Assembly (NCBI GenBank): GCA_011390135.1 | Contig: JAABSZ010000191.1 | Location: 1 to 7,675 of the forward strand | Direction: 5' to 3' | DNA: 7,675 nt | From: JAABSP01 sp011390135 | Lineage (GTDB): Bacteria; Desulfobacterota; Desulfobacteria; Desulfobacterales; JAABSP01 | Shown: positions 1-6,588 of the stretch, in pieces | How positions within the stretch are numbered: the stretch's first letter is position 1 | Layout: every line of letters begins with the position of its first letter | Notes under the pieces: model-generated | Told to the model about the DNA's origin: nothing | Seen by the model: only the letters and a program-made list of their open reading frames with translations | The model's database searches: none | Position numbers and translations under genes: made by a program

Positions 1-369
1 CGCACCGTGGCTCACCGCATCTGCCCCTTCCATCTGTGCGATCTCCATCTGGCGCTTGGCGATCAGGGGCCGGGCCAGAGAGGTTCCCAGCAGATATTGG
101 CCCTCGTAGATCGCGTTGGCGCGAAACGCGGGAAAGACGTAATCTTTTACGAATTCCTCCCGGAGGTCGTCGATATAGACGGCAACAGCGCCCGTCTTCT
201 TCGCCTTGACCTCCACCGTATCCAGCTCCTCCTCCTGCCCGATGTCCGCGGAGAAGGCCACCACCTCACAATTATAGGTCTCGATGAGCCATTTGAGGAT
301 CACCGACGTATCCAGGCCGCCCGAGTAGGCCAGCACCACCTTTTTCACATTCTGCGACACGTTACTCAT
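1..369 (-). CDS. argG: Argininosuccinate synthase, N-terminal part (cut by window edge)
   Basis: Argininosuccinate synthase joins citrulline and aspartate using ATP, the seventh step of arginine synthesis, in the cytoplasm. The first 123 residues are visible. They start MSNVSQNVKKVVLAYSGGLD, and the AYSGGLDTS stretch (residues 14-22) is the ATP-pyrophosphatase P-loop of this family. It is followed by FSADIGQEEEL, where the family usually has a D-x-GQ motif. YEGQYLLGTSLARPLIAK, further along, is also a strong family signature. The ATG at 367-369 is preceded by AAAGGAGA (371-378), which fixes the start. The gene lies 18 bp after the argF stop, so it is probably in the same operon. The 3' part lies outside the window; nothing in the visible part looks broken. 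Confidence 0.97.
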   Translation of the reverse strand, partial: MSNVSQNVKKVVLAYSGGLDTSVILKWLIETYNCEVVAFSADIGQEEELDTVEVKAKKTGAVAVYIDDLREEFVKDYVFPAFRANAIYEGQYLLGTSLARPLIAKRQMEIAQMEGADAVSHGA

Positions 370-387
370 ATCTCCTTTGCAAGTCTC

Positions 388-1308
388 TCACGAGTCCAAC
401 AGGGTCTCTAAAATCGCCTTGTGCATGTGCATCTTGTTTTCAGCCTGATCCCAGACCGCCGAGGCCGGCCCCTCCAGCACCTCTTCGGTGATCTCCTCCT
501 CCCGGTGCGCGGGCAGGCAGTGCAGGACCATGGCCGTGCCCGGGGCCCTCTTCATCAGTTCCGTATTCACCTGATACGGGGCAAATATTTTCTTTCTGGC
601 CTCGGCTTCATCTTCCTGACCCATGCTGGCCCAGACATCGGTGTTGATCACATCCGCATCCTTTACGGCCTCGATTGGATCGGTGATCACCCGGATGACC
701 CCCCTCCCCTTCTCCTGCGCGTTCTTCAGGATCGACTCATCCGGAAAATGGCCATCGGGGCAGGCCAATGTGAGATCGAATCCCAGCACGGCCGCGGCAT
801 TGATCCAGGAGTGGGCCACATTGTTCCCGTCGCCGATCCAGACGATTTGCCGGCCCTCATATCCGCCTTTGACCTCGATCACCGTCATCAGATCGCTCAG
901 GACCTGGCAGGGGTGGTAGAGATCGCTCAGGGCATTGATCACCGGAATGTCGCAGTGCTCGGCAAATTCCTCGATCACCGACTGTTTATATGTCCGGATG
1001 GCCAGCACATCGAGATACCGGCTCAGCACCCGCGCGGTGTCTTTGATCGGCTCGTTTCGGGCCATCTGGGTGTCTTTTGTGCTGATATAGATAGGCGTTC
1101 CCCCCAGTTGAGCCATTCCCGCCTCAAAGGAGATCCGGGTCCGGGTGGAGGCCTTTTCAAAGAGAAGCCCCAATGTCTTTCCGGCCAGAGGGCGCTCGGC
1201 AGTTCCTGCCTTGTGGCGCGCCTTCATTGCGATGGCCCGCTCGAAAAGCCTTTTGAAATCGGCCTCGGTCAGATCGAGCAGCGATCGGATGTCCTTTTTC
1301 ATCCTCAT
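388..1308 (-). CDS. argF: Ornithine carbamoyltransferase
   Basis: This enzyme transfers the carbamoyl group from carbamoyl phosphate to ornithine, giving citrulline (cytoplasmic, arginine pathway). The 306-residue length is normal for the family. The carbamoyl-phosphate loop STRTR is at residues 54-58, HPCQ at 132-135, and the ornithine-binding HCLP loop at 263-266, so all the main catalytic motifs are present. The frame is open much further upstream, to about 1596, but that stretch lies inside argD and looks like noise. The ATG at 1306-1308 shares an ATGA with the argD stop and is preceded by GAGGAGG inside the argD end, so argF translation is probably coupled to argD. A second ATG two codons in (1300-1302) is also possible, because the SD spacing to the first is short (about 4 nt). 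Confidence 0.97.
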   Translation of the reverse strand: MRMKKDIRSLLDLTEADFKRLFERAIAMKARHKAGTAERPLAGKTLGLLFEKASTRTRISFEAGMAQLGGTPIYISTKDTQMARNEPIKDTARVLSRYLDVLAIRTYKQSVIEEFAEHCDIPVINALSDLYHPCQVLSDLMTVIEVKGGYEGRQIVWIGDGNNVAHSWINAAAVLGFDLTLACPDGHFPDESILKNAQEKGRGVIRVITDPIEAVKDADVINTDVWASMGQEDEAEARKKIFAPYQVNTELMKRAPGTAMVLHCLPAHREEEITEEVLEGPASAVWDQAENKMHMHKAILETLLDS

Positions 1309-2528
1309 CCCCCCTCCTCTACAAGATCCGGGTCCTGAAAGATTTCTTCCAGACAGGAGATAAGCGCATCGATCTGCTCCTTTTCCACGATGAGCGGCGG
1401 CACGAAGCGCAGAATCTTCTCCTGAACCGCATTGACCAGAAACCCTTTTTTCATGCAGGCGCGGACAATCGGGGCCGCGGGAACCGAGATCTTCATGCCG
1501 CAGAGGAGGCCCATTCCCCGTACATCGAGGATAAAGGAATGATGCTCCATTAATTCGGCAAGCCTCTCTCTCAGATACTCCCCCATCTCCCGGCAATGGT
1601 CCATGATCCCCTCTCTGGTCAGGATCTTCAGATTTTCGAGTGCAGCCGCGGCCACAATGGGCGTGCCGCCGAAGGTGGTGGCATGGGTCCCCGGAACAAA
1701 GGCCGAAGCGACCTTCTCTGTTGCCAGCATCGCGCCCATGGGCAGCCCGTTGGCCAGGGCCTTGGCCAGGGTCATGATATGGGGAGTCACATCGAAGTGC
1801 TCGTGGGCAAACAGCTTGCCGGTTCGGCCCATGCCGGTCTGCACCTCGTCGAAGATGAGCAGAATCCCCCGCTCGTCGCAGAGCCTGCGGACTCCCTTCA
1901 GGTAATCGGCGTCCGGAACCCGAACCCCGCCCTCCCCCTGCACCGGTTCCAGCAGCACACCGCAGACAGTCTCATCCAGCTTGGCTTCCAGGGCTTGGAT
2001 GTCGTTGAAAGGGACGAAATCAAAGCCTTCCAGCACCGGATCGAACCCGACCTTGATCTTCCCCTGCCCGGTCGCGGACAAGGTCGCCATTGTCCTTCCA
2101 TGAAAGGACCGCTCCATGGAGATGATCCGATAGCGATCCTTCTCTCCCCTGTCGAAGAAATAGCGCCGGGCCAGTTTGATCGCGGCCTCATTGGCCTCGG
2201 CCCCGGAGTTGCAGAAGAATACGCGGTCCGCAAAGCATTGGGTTACAAGCATCTCCGCAAGCTCGGTCTGGGGGAGTGTATAATAGAGGTTGGAGACATG
2301 GATCAGGGTCTTGGCCTGAAGGGCTACAGCCTCTGCAATCTTAGGATGCGCGTGCCCCAGGTTGCAGACCGCGATCCCTGCAACAAAATCGGTATAGGAT
2401 TTTCCGTCCGCGTCCCAGAGGGTGCAGCCATCCCCCCGCACCAGGGCCAGGGGAAACCGCTGGTAGGTATTGGCGATGACCCGATCGGCCGTATCAAAAA
2501 GGGATTTGCTGATCGATTCGCTCTTCAT
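1305..2528 (-). CDS. argD: Acetylornithine aminotransferase (PLP-dependent)
   Basis: A class III, pyridoxal-phosphate-dependent aminotransferase that converts N-acetylglutamate semialdehyde to N-acetylornithine with glutamate as amino donor. The 407-residue length is normal. Visible motifs are the phosphate-binding NSGAEANEAAIKLAR (107-121), SFHGRT (141-146), the cofactor-ring aspartate in FDEVQTGMGRTG (D227), and the Schiff-base lysine in TLAKALANG (K256). The start ATG at 2526-2528 overlaps the argB stop as ATGA, with only a weak GGAAG upstream, which suggests coupled translation. Related enzymes act on succinylornithine or ornithine, but the position between argB and argF supports the acetylornithine role. 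Some ArgD proteins also act in lysine synthesis (DapC); the sequence cannot settle that. Confidence 0.96.
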   Translation of the reverse strand: MKSESISKSLFDTADRVIANTYQRFPLALVRGDGCTLWDADGKSYTDFVAGIAVCNLGHAHPKIAEAVALQAKTLIHVSNLYYTLPQTELAEMLVTQCFADRVFFCNSGAEANEAAIKLARRYFFDRGEKDRYRIISMERSFHGRTMATLSATGQGKIKVGFDPVLEGFDFVPFNDIQALEAKLDETVCGVLLEPVQGEGGVRVPDADYLKGVRRLCDERGILLIFDEVQTGMGRTGKLFAHEHFDVTPHIMTLAKALANGLPMGAMLATEKVASAFVPGTHATTFGGTPIVAAAALENLKILTREGIMDHCREMGEYLRERLAELMEHHSFILDVRGMGLLCGMKISVPAAPIVRACMKKGFLVNAVQEKILRFVPPLIVEKEQIDALISCLEEIFQDPDLVEEGG

Positions 2529-3400
2529 ACTGTCACTTCCGTTCCGATGCCGCTGTCGGTAAAAAGCTCCAGCAGCAGGGCATGCCTTTTCTTGCCGTTG
2601 ATGATATGGGCCTTGGCCACGCCGTTCTGCAGCGCCTTCAAGGCGTATTCGATCTTGGGGATCATCCCGCCGGAGATCTTCTTCTCCCGAATCATCCCCC
2701 GGATCTTCTCCGCATCGATGGAGGAGATGAGCTTTCCGTCGCCATCCAGCACCCCATCCACATCGGTGAGCAGAATGAGGCGGCCCGCGGCCAGGGCCTG
2801 CGCGATGCTCGCGGCCACCAGGTCCGCGTTGATGTTGTATGTCTCGCCATTCTCCCCCGCGCCCACGGGCGCGATGATCGGGATGAAGCCTTTTGCAGTC
2901 AGGGTGTGGATGATATCCGGATCCACATGGGTCACCTCCCCCACCAGGCCCGGATCGATGATCTCGGGAGGCTTGTTCTCATCCTCCTGATAGACGATCT
3001 TCAGCTTTTTGGCCCGGATCAGCGCACCATCCTTGCCGCTCAGACCCACGGCCTTTCCCCCCTGCTGGTTGATCTGCGCCACGATCCCCTTGTTCACCTT
3101 GCCGCCGAGCACCATCTCCACCACATCCATAGTGACTTCGTCCGTCAGACGCATCCCCCGGACAAACTGGGGACGGATCCCCATCCGGTCCAGCACGGAA
3201 TTGATCTGGGGCCCCCCACCATGCACCACCACCGGATTCAGGCCGATGAACTTCATCAGGGTGATATCCCGGGCAAAATCGGTCTTGAGCTGTTCATCGA
3301 CCATGGCATGGCCACCGTACTTGATGACGATGGTCATGCCGGAAAACTTCCGGATGTAGGGCAGCGCCTCGATGAGGATGTCCGCGACATTGGGCAGCAT
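2525..3400 (-). CDS. argB: N-acetylglutamate kinase, probably arginine-inhibited type
   Basis: Phosphorylates N-acetylglutamate with ATP, the second step of arginine synthesis. It is an amino-acid-kinase fold protein of 291 residues. Visible motifs are the catalytic lysine in IKYGGHAM (K27), the glycine-rich VVVHGGGPQIN that binds substrate, GLSGKDG, NINADLVAASIAQAL, and LLTDVDGVL. An N-terminal helix precedes the first strand (NVADILIEALPYIRKF), and the C-terminus has the INGKKRHALLLELFTDSGIGTEV pattern. In known families this combination marks the hexameric, arginine-sensitive kinases, so feedback inhibition by arginine is inferred. The reading frame extends to a GTG at 3416-3418, but the ribosome site lies inside that extension, so the ATG at 3398-3400 is the better start. 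A 78-bp gap separates it from hslU. Confidence 0.96.
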   Translation of the reverse strand: MLPNVADILIEALPYIRKFSGMTIVIKYGGHAMVDEQLKTDFARDITLMKFIGLNPVVVHGGGPQINSVLDRMGIRPQFVRGMRLTDEVTMDVVEMVLGGKVNKGIVAQINQQGGKAVGLSGKDGALIRAKKLKIVYQEDENKPPEIIDPGLVGEVTHVDPDIIHTLTAKGFIPIIAPVGAGENGETYNINADLVAASIAQALAAGRLILLTDVDGVLDGDGKLISSIDAEKIRGMIREKKISGGMIPKIEYALKALQNGVAKAHIINGKKRHALLLELFTDSGIGTEVTV

Positions 3401-3409
3401 CGCTTCTCT

Positions 3410-3415
3410 TCCTTT
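3410..3415 (-). promoter_or_regulatory. Ribosome binding site that sets the argB start
   Basis: The minus strand reads AAAGGA nine bases before the ATG at 3398-3400. It falls within the first codons of the longer frame that would begin at the upstream GTG, so it argues for the ATG. Confidence 0.7.
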
Positions 3416-3478
3416 CACTTCGGATCGTTTTACAAAAAAGGGGGAATCGACCGGCCTCGAAAGGCGGCCGCCGGAAAA

Positions 3479-4864
3479 TTACAGGATATACCGGCTCAGA
3501 TCCTCGTCATCCTTGATCTTCTTGAGCTTATCATCCACATAGACCCCGTCGATGGTTATCCGCTTTTCGCTCATGTCGGGAGCATCGAAGAGTACATCCT
3601 CCAGCAGCCGCTCCATCAGGGTGTGCAGGCGCCGGGCTCCGATGTTCTCGGTGGTGCTGTTGACCTCCTCCGCGATCGACGAGATCCGATGCACCGCCTC
3701 GTCCTCGAAGATCACCTCCACCCCCTCGGTTCTCAGCAGCGCGATGTACTGGAGCAGCAGCGCGTTTCTCGGCTCCGTCAGAATCCTGTAGAAATCATCC
3801 TTTCCAAGGGCTTCCAGCTCCACCCTTATTGGAAAGCGGCCCTGGAGTTCCGGGATGAGATCCGACGGCTTTACGGTATGAAATGCGCCGGAGGCCATGA
3901 AGAGGATATGATCGGTCTTGACGGGCCCATACTTGGTCGTCACTGTTGAACCTTCAACAATCGGCAGCAGATCCCGCTGCACCCCCTCCCGGGAGACATC
4001 GGGCCCGCCGCTCCGTTCACCGCCCTTGCCCGCGATCTTGTCGATCTCATCCAGAAAGATGATCCCGTCGTTTTCCACTTTTTCGATGGCCATGCCCACG
4101 ACTTTTTCCATGTCCACCAGGTTCTGAGCCTCCTCCTGGGCCAGCAGCTTCATGGCCTCGGCCACCCGCATCTTCCTTCGCCGGGTGTTTTTCGGCATCA
4201 GGTTGGAGAACATCTCCTTGAAGTTGATCCCCAGCTCCTCCATCCCCGCGTTGGAGAAGATCTCAACCATGGGTGTGGAGCGGTCCGACACATTCACATC
4301 CACATACCGGTCGTCGAGTTTTCCGCTCTTCAGCATCCGGCGCAGCTTCTCCCGCGTGGCTCCCGATGCCTCCTCCGGCGGATTCTCAGGGGCCTCCCCG
4401 GGCTGGCTCATCTGGTTCATCTGATTCATCTGTGTGTTACGGGCCGGGGATTTCGGCAGCAGCAGATCGAGAATCCGCTCCTCAGCCACCCGCATGGCCT
4501 TCTCCTGCACCGCCTCCTGCTCCCGTGCCTTGAGATTGTTGACCGTCAGCTCCACCAGATCCCGGACCATCGACTCCACATCCCGGCCCACATAACCCAC
4601 CTCGGTAAATTTAGATGCCTCCACCTTGTTGAAGGGGGAATCGGTCAGCCGGGAGAGGCGCCGCGCGATCTCGGTCTTGCCCACGCCCGTAGGGCCGATC
4701 AGGATGATGTTCTTGGGCGCGATCTCGTCTTTCAGATCATCGGGAACCTGGCGCCTTCGCCAACGATTCCGCAGCGCAATCGCGACGCTTCTTTTGGCAT
4801 TCCGCTGGCCGATGATGTACCTGTCCAGCTCCCGTACGATCTCCGATGGTTTGAGATTGCTCAT
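3479..4864 (-). CDS. hslU: HslU, ATPase and unfoldase subunit of the HslVU protease
   Basis: AAA+ ATPase that unfolds proteins and feeds them into the HslV chamber; cytoplasmic. In the 461 residues I see the N-terminal SEIVRELDRYIIGQ segment, Walker A GPTGVGKT (57-64), the pore loop GYVG (90-93), a charged variable I-domain (about 110-245), Walker B IIFLDEID (268-275), QGRFPIRVEL (341-350) with the probable arginine finger, a sensor-2 type GARRLHTLMERL, and a C-terminal SRYIL tail. In the family that tail inserts between HslV subunits to activate it. The I-domain has a short QMN repeat. The start ATG lies 11 bp after the hslV stop. No Shine-Dalgarno sequence is visible; the gap is A/T-rich, so translation may depend on ribosomes finishing hslV. 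Confidence 0.98.
   Translation of the reverse strand: MSNLKPSEIVRELDRYIIGQRNAKRSVAIALRNRWRRRQVPDDLKDEIAPKNIILIGPTGVGKTEIARRLSRLTDSPFNKVEASKFTEVGYVGRDVESMVRDLVELTVNNLKAREQEAVQEKAMRVAEERILDLLLPKSPARNTQMNQMNQMSQPGEAPENPPEEASGATREKLRRMLKSGKLDDRYVDVNVSDRSTPMVEIFSNAGMEELGINFKEMFSNLMPKNTRRRKMRVAEAMKLLAQEEAQNLVDMEKVVGMAIEKVENDGIIFLDEIDKIAGKGGERSGGPDVSREGVQRDLLPIVEGSTVTTKYGPVKTDHILFMASGAFHTVKPSDLIPELQGRFPIRVELEALGKDDFYRILTEPRNALLLQYIALLRTEGVEVIFEDEAVHRISSIAEEVNSTTENIGARRLHTLMERLLEDVLFDAPDMSEKRITIDGVYVDDKLKKIKDDEDLSRYIL
4403..4429. repeat. Three 9-bp tandem repeats inside hslU (QM-N/S repeat)
   Basis: The plus strand has three adjacent 9-bp copies, CTGGCTCAT, CTGGTTCAT and CTGATTCAT. On the coding strand they specify NQMNQMSQ at about residues 147-154 of HslU, in the variable I-domain. 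The period is a multiple of three, so copy changes keep the frame. Confidence 0.8.
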
Positions 4865-4875
4865 ATATTTTATTT

Positions 4876-5409
4876 TTACAGCTCTTCGACCGTGATGTCG
4901 GTATTGGTGTAGATGCAGAGGGAGGCCGCGATGGTTATGGCCGATCTCACGATGTCGGCCGCGGCCATCTCCGTATGTCGGATCAGTGCGGTCCCCGCGG
5001 CCTGTGCCATCACCCCGCCCGATCCGATGCCGATGATCCCCTCATCCGGCTCGATCACATCTCCGTTGCCCGAGATCAGAAAGAGACGGCTCTCGTCGGC
5101 CGCGACCATGATCGCCTCCAGCCGGCGCAGATACTTGTCGGTACGCCACTCCCGGGCCAGCTCCACCGCGCTCCGGGTGAGGTTGCCGTTGTACCGCTCC
5201 AGGTTGGTCTCCAGCTTCTCGGAGAGCGTGAGCGCGTCGGCCGTGGCCCCGGCAAAGCCGACGATGATCTTGTCATTGTAGATCTTCCGGACCTTTTTGG
5301 CCGTATGCTTGATGATCGTATGCTCCAGCGTCACCTGACCGTCGCCGGCCACCGCGATCTTTCCCTGGTGGCGGACCGCCAGAATTGTGGTTCCGTGAAA
5401 TGGCTTCAT
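4876..5409 (-). CDS. hslV: HslV, proteolytic subunit of the HslVU protease
   Basis: Threonine peptidase of the proteasome beta-subunit type; it forms the degradation chamber used by HslU. The protein has 177 residues and starts MKPFHGTTILAV. Compared with enterobacterial HslV, which begins with the catalytic threonine straight after the initiator Met, there are five extra residues (KPFHG), so cleavage after Gly6 would be needed to free the catalytic Thr. Counting from that Thr as 1, Asp17 (GDGQ) and Lys33 (KKVRK) fall exactly where the family has its active-site residues. GFAGATADA, ISGNGDV, GIGSGG and IYTN are also conserved. The frame opens with a TTG just before, but AAAGG sits six bases before the ATG at 5407-5409. 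The gene is directly followed by hslU. Confidence 0.97.
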   Translation of the reverse strand: MKPFHGTTILAVRHQGKIAVAGDGQVTLEHTIIKHTAKKVRKIYNDKIIVGFAGATADALTLSEKLETNLERYNGNLTRSAVELAREWRTDKYLRRLEAIMVAADESRLFLISGNGDVIEPDEGIIGIGSGGVMAQAAGTALIRHTEMAAADIVRSAITIAASLCIYTNTDITVEEL

Positions 5410-5415
5410 CAAAGA

Positions 5416-5420
5416 CCTTT
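5416..5420 (-). promoter_or_regulatory. Ribosome binding site that sets the hslV start
   Basis: AAAGG on the minus strand is six bases upstream of the ATG at 5407-5409. It would be only three bases from the alternative TTG at 5410-5412, so the ATG is preferred. Confidence 0.65.
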
Positions 5421-5437
5421 GCTTCGGAGAAATAGAT

Positions 5438-5466
5438 ATTATCTCCGGTATTTCAATTCATTTCCA
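5438..5466 (-). promoter_or_regulatory. Possible promoter for hslVU-arg
   Basis: In the 83-bp gap between the phosphatase gene and hslV, the minus strand has TGGAAA (5466-5461), 17 bases, then GATAAT (5443-5438), about 30 bp before the hslV ATG. The -10 matches the sigma-70 consensus at five of six bases and the -35 at four of six. A 6-bp inverted repeat CGGAGA/TCTCCG overlaps the -10 region. It could give hslVU-arg its own start, but the match is modest and could be chance. I see no clear heat-shock (sigma-32) type site. Confidence 0.35.
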
Positions 5467-5492
5467 TCGGACAAAATCGGCTGAAAACCGGA

Positions 5493-6074
5493 TTAGAACC
5501 GAATCATATCGGACAGCTCTTTCCAGGAGCCGACCTCTGGAAAGGGGTGCGCCTTACGGTTCCAGGGCTGCCGAAAGAGAATCGGGTTGATGCCGGCCTC
5601 CTCCAGCATAAAGCAGGTCTCGAGCCGGTCCTCCACAAACCAGGAGATCCCCCGGGAGAGCAGCACATCGGTCTTGGCCTCGAACGCGCCCGTGGCCACC
5701 ACATCGATATTCTCCGGGGTGAGGGGCAGGGTCTTCTGCATCCACGCCTCGATCGCCTCCAGCTCGGGCCTTGCCGTGACAAAGAAGAGGGGCGTATGCC
5801 GCTCTCCGATCCGGGTCAGCACATCGACCGCGCCGGAAATGGGAACCAGTGCCCCGGTGCTATCCGGATCGAGCAGCCGGATCACGATCTCCTTGATCGT
5901 CTCCCGTTCCAGCCCCAGGCACTCCTCCAACTCATAGCAGGTGATATCGTCATATTCAAGTCCCGATATCCCGAACTCCTCCCGCGCGATGTCCAGAAAG
6001 AGGTGCATGGTATCGGCCACCACCCCGTCGATGTCAAAGGCGAGCCGCGCTGGATCGATCTTTTCTCTCTCCAT
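5493..6074 (-). CDS. HAD-superfamily phosphatase, 5'(3')-deoxyribonucleotidase-like
   Basis: A 193-residue cytoplasmic hydrolase of the haloacid dehalogenase superfamily. Visible motifs are motif I DIDGVVADT with nucleophile Asp14 and acid Asp16, motif II FFVTARPE (Thr100), a probable motif III lysine at AKTDVL (Lys134), and motif IV FVEDR (Glu148, Asp149). The small helical insert right after motif I and the overall layout resemble the NT5C / YqfW-type nucleotidase family, so a role in dephosphorylating deoxynucleotides is possible, but the substrate cannot be told from sequence. The start ATG is 20 bp after the preceding stop, with only a weak GGGG upstream. A perfect 12-bp palindrome GCCTGATCAGGC (6089-6100) spans the preceding stop codon. 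It has no T-run, so it is not a terminator by itself. Confidence 0.85.
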   Translation of the reverse strand: MEREKIDPARLAFDIDGVVADTMHLFLDIAREEFGISGLEYDDITCYELEECLGLERETIKEIVIRLLDPDSTGALVPISGAVDVLTRIGERHTPLFFVTARPELEAIEAWMQKTLPLTPENIDVVATGAFEAKTDVLLSRGISWFVEDRLETCFMLEEAGINPILFRQPWNRKAHPFPEVGSWKELSDMIRF

Positions 6075-6094
6075 AAAAGGCCCCGAATGCCTGA

Positions 6095-6421
6095 TCAGGC
6101 GAACCGCCGGGTCTTCTTTTTCAGACGGCTGATCCGCTTCCGGTAGATCGCGGACATCTTCTCATTCTTATCCTCCAGGGCCTGGTGCCGTCTGGCCTTC
6201 AGCTCCCGGATCTTCTTTTTGATGTTCCGGACCGTGCCGCTCTTCTTCTTTGTGACGGTTTCCTGGATGCCTCTGGCCTCTTTGATCTCGCTGATCAGCT
6301 CGGCCTTGTTCATCCCGTGGGCTCCGATGATCTGCGGAATATCCACCGCAAGTCCCCGCAGCTCCTTGGAGGTCATCTTCTCCAGAGGCTTCTCCTTGAT
6401 TTCCTTCTTCTTTCCACCCAT
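6095..6421 (-). CDS. Small basic protein with a Rho N-terminal-like domain
   Basis: A 108-residue protein of unknown function. Residues about 13-52 (LEKMTSKELRGLAVDI, then IIGAHGMNKAELISEIKEARGI) fit the helix-loop-helix pattern of the Rho termination factor N-terminal (Rho_N, SAP-like) domain, which in Rho packs beside the RNA-binding fold. The rest (about 55-108) is lysine- and arginine-rich and probably forms a helical or coiled region ending in KKKTRRFA, suited to nucleic acid binding. There is no ATPase or RNA-binding OB-fold, so it is not Rho itself. The start ATG has AAAGGAG ten bases upstream (6432-6438). It heads the run of genes down to argG and lies after a strong promoter and a structured leader. 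A role as an RNA- or DNA-binding regulator is inference only. Confidence 0.8.
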   Translation of the reverse strand: MGGKKKEIKEKPLEKMTSKELRGLAVDIPQIIGAHGMNKAELISEIKEARGIQETVTKKKSGTVRNIKKKIRELKARRHQALEDKNEKMSAIYRKRISRLKKKTRRFA

Positions 6422-6437
6422 ATCGGTATCGCTCCTT

Positions 6438-6482
6438 TCATTTAGTCACAGGTCATTTAGTCACAGGTCATTTGATCACAGG
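6438..6482. repeat. Three 15-bp direct tandem repeats in the leader
   Basis: Plus-strand units TCATTTAGTCACAGG (6438-6452), an identical copy (6453-6467), and TCATTTGATCACAGG (6468-6482) with two changes. They end just before the ribosome site of the Rho_N-like gene. On the coding strand each of the two junctions makes ATG-ACC-TGT-GAC-TAA, a four-residue mini-ORF (6471-6457 and 6456-6442). A third ATG at 6441-6439 overlaps the gene start out of frame. They could be operator iterons, a slippage tract or tiny leader ORFs. Confidence 0.9.
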
Positions 6483-6500
6483 TTTTTTTAGGATATAAAC

Positions 6501-6531
6501 GCATAAGCGGAGGTTGACCCTCCGCTTATGC
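6501..6531 (-). terminator. Perfect 13-bp hairpin; attenuator or intrinsic terminator
   Basis: GCATAAGCGGAGG (6501-6513) and its exact complement CCTCCGCTTATGC (6519-6531) enclose a 5-nt loop. Reading leftward, the stem is followed by GTTTATATCC, a broken U-rich tract rather than a clean T-run. A second small stem lies just before it (TTCAGGC/GCCTGAA, 6537-6552), with an alternative pairing AGGCTT/AAGCCT that excludes it. The hairpin is downstream of the promoter at 6560-6588, so it would lie in the leader of the Rho_N-like gene. It may also end transcripts arriving from the uracil-DNA glycosylase gene. Confidence 0.6.
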
Positions 6532-6559
6532 AGATCTTCAGGCTTGCCTGAAAGCCTCT

Positions 6560-6588
6560 ATTATGTACTGATATTTCGATGATGTCAA
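6560..6588 (-). promoter_or_regulatory. Sigma-70-type promoter for the Rho_N-like gene and downstream operon
   Basis: The minus strand has a perfect -35 TTGACA (6588-6583), exactly 17 bases, then CATAAT (6565-6560), five of six bases of the -10 consensus. It begins seven bases after the stop codon of the uracil-DNA glycosylase gene. A start near 6553 would give a leader of about 130 nt containing the hairpin and the 15-bp repeats. Confidence 0.75.

Noticed and set aside
421..1338. Long plus-strand open frame opposite argF
   Set aside because: It lies antisense to a full set of ornithine carbamoyltransferase motifs, has no recognisable domain, and is rich in His, Arg, Pro and Gly as expected of an antisense shadow in GC-rich DNA.
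1309..1596. N-terminal extension of argF back to 1596
   Set aside because: It would overlap argD by nearly 300 bp, has a low-complexity unrelated sequence, and the ArgF family start fits the ATG at 1306-1308.
1596..2990. Long plus-strand open frame opposite argD and argB
   Set aside because: It spans two well-identified genes on the other strand and shows no family motif; antisense shadow.
3421..3478. Possible terminator between hslU and argB
   Set aside because: The minus strand has CGGCC/GGCCG around a 9-nt loop and a run of six Ts, but the T-run is 12 bases from the stem and the stem is only 5 bp, so it is too weak to call.
2582..3949. Long plus-strand open frame opposite argB and hslU
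   Set aside because: It crosses the argB-hslU gap but encodes no recognisable domain and runs antisense to both genes; shadow.
6089..6100. 12-bp palindrome GCCTGATCAGGC as a terminator between the Rho_N-like and phosphatase genes
   Set aside because: It has no loop room and no T-run after it, and the two genes are only 20 bp apart, so it looks like chance or a minor structure.
6438..6482. CRP/FNR-like operator in the 15-bp repeats
   Set aside because: TGTGA half-sites occur, but only as direct repeats; the inverted TGTGA-N6-TCACA arrangement of that family is absent.
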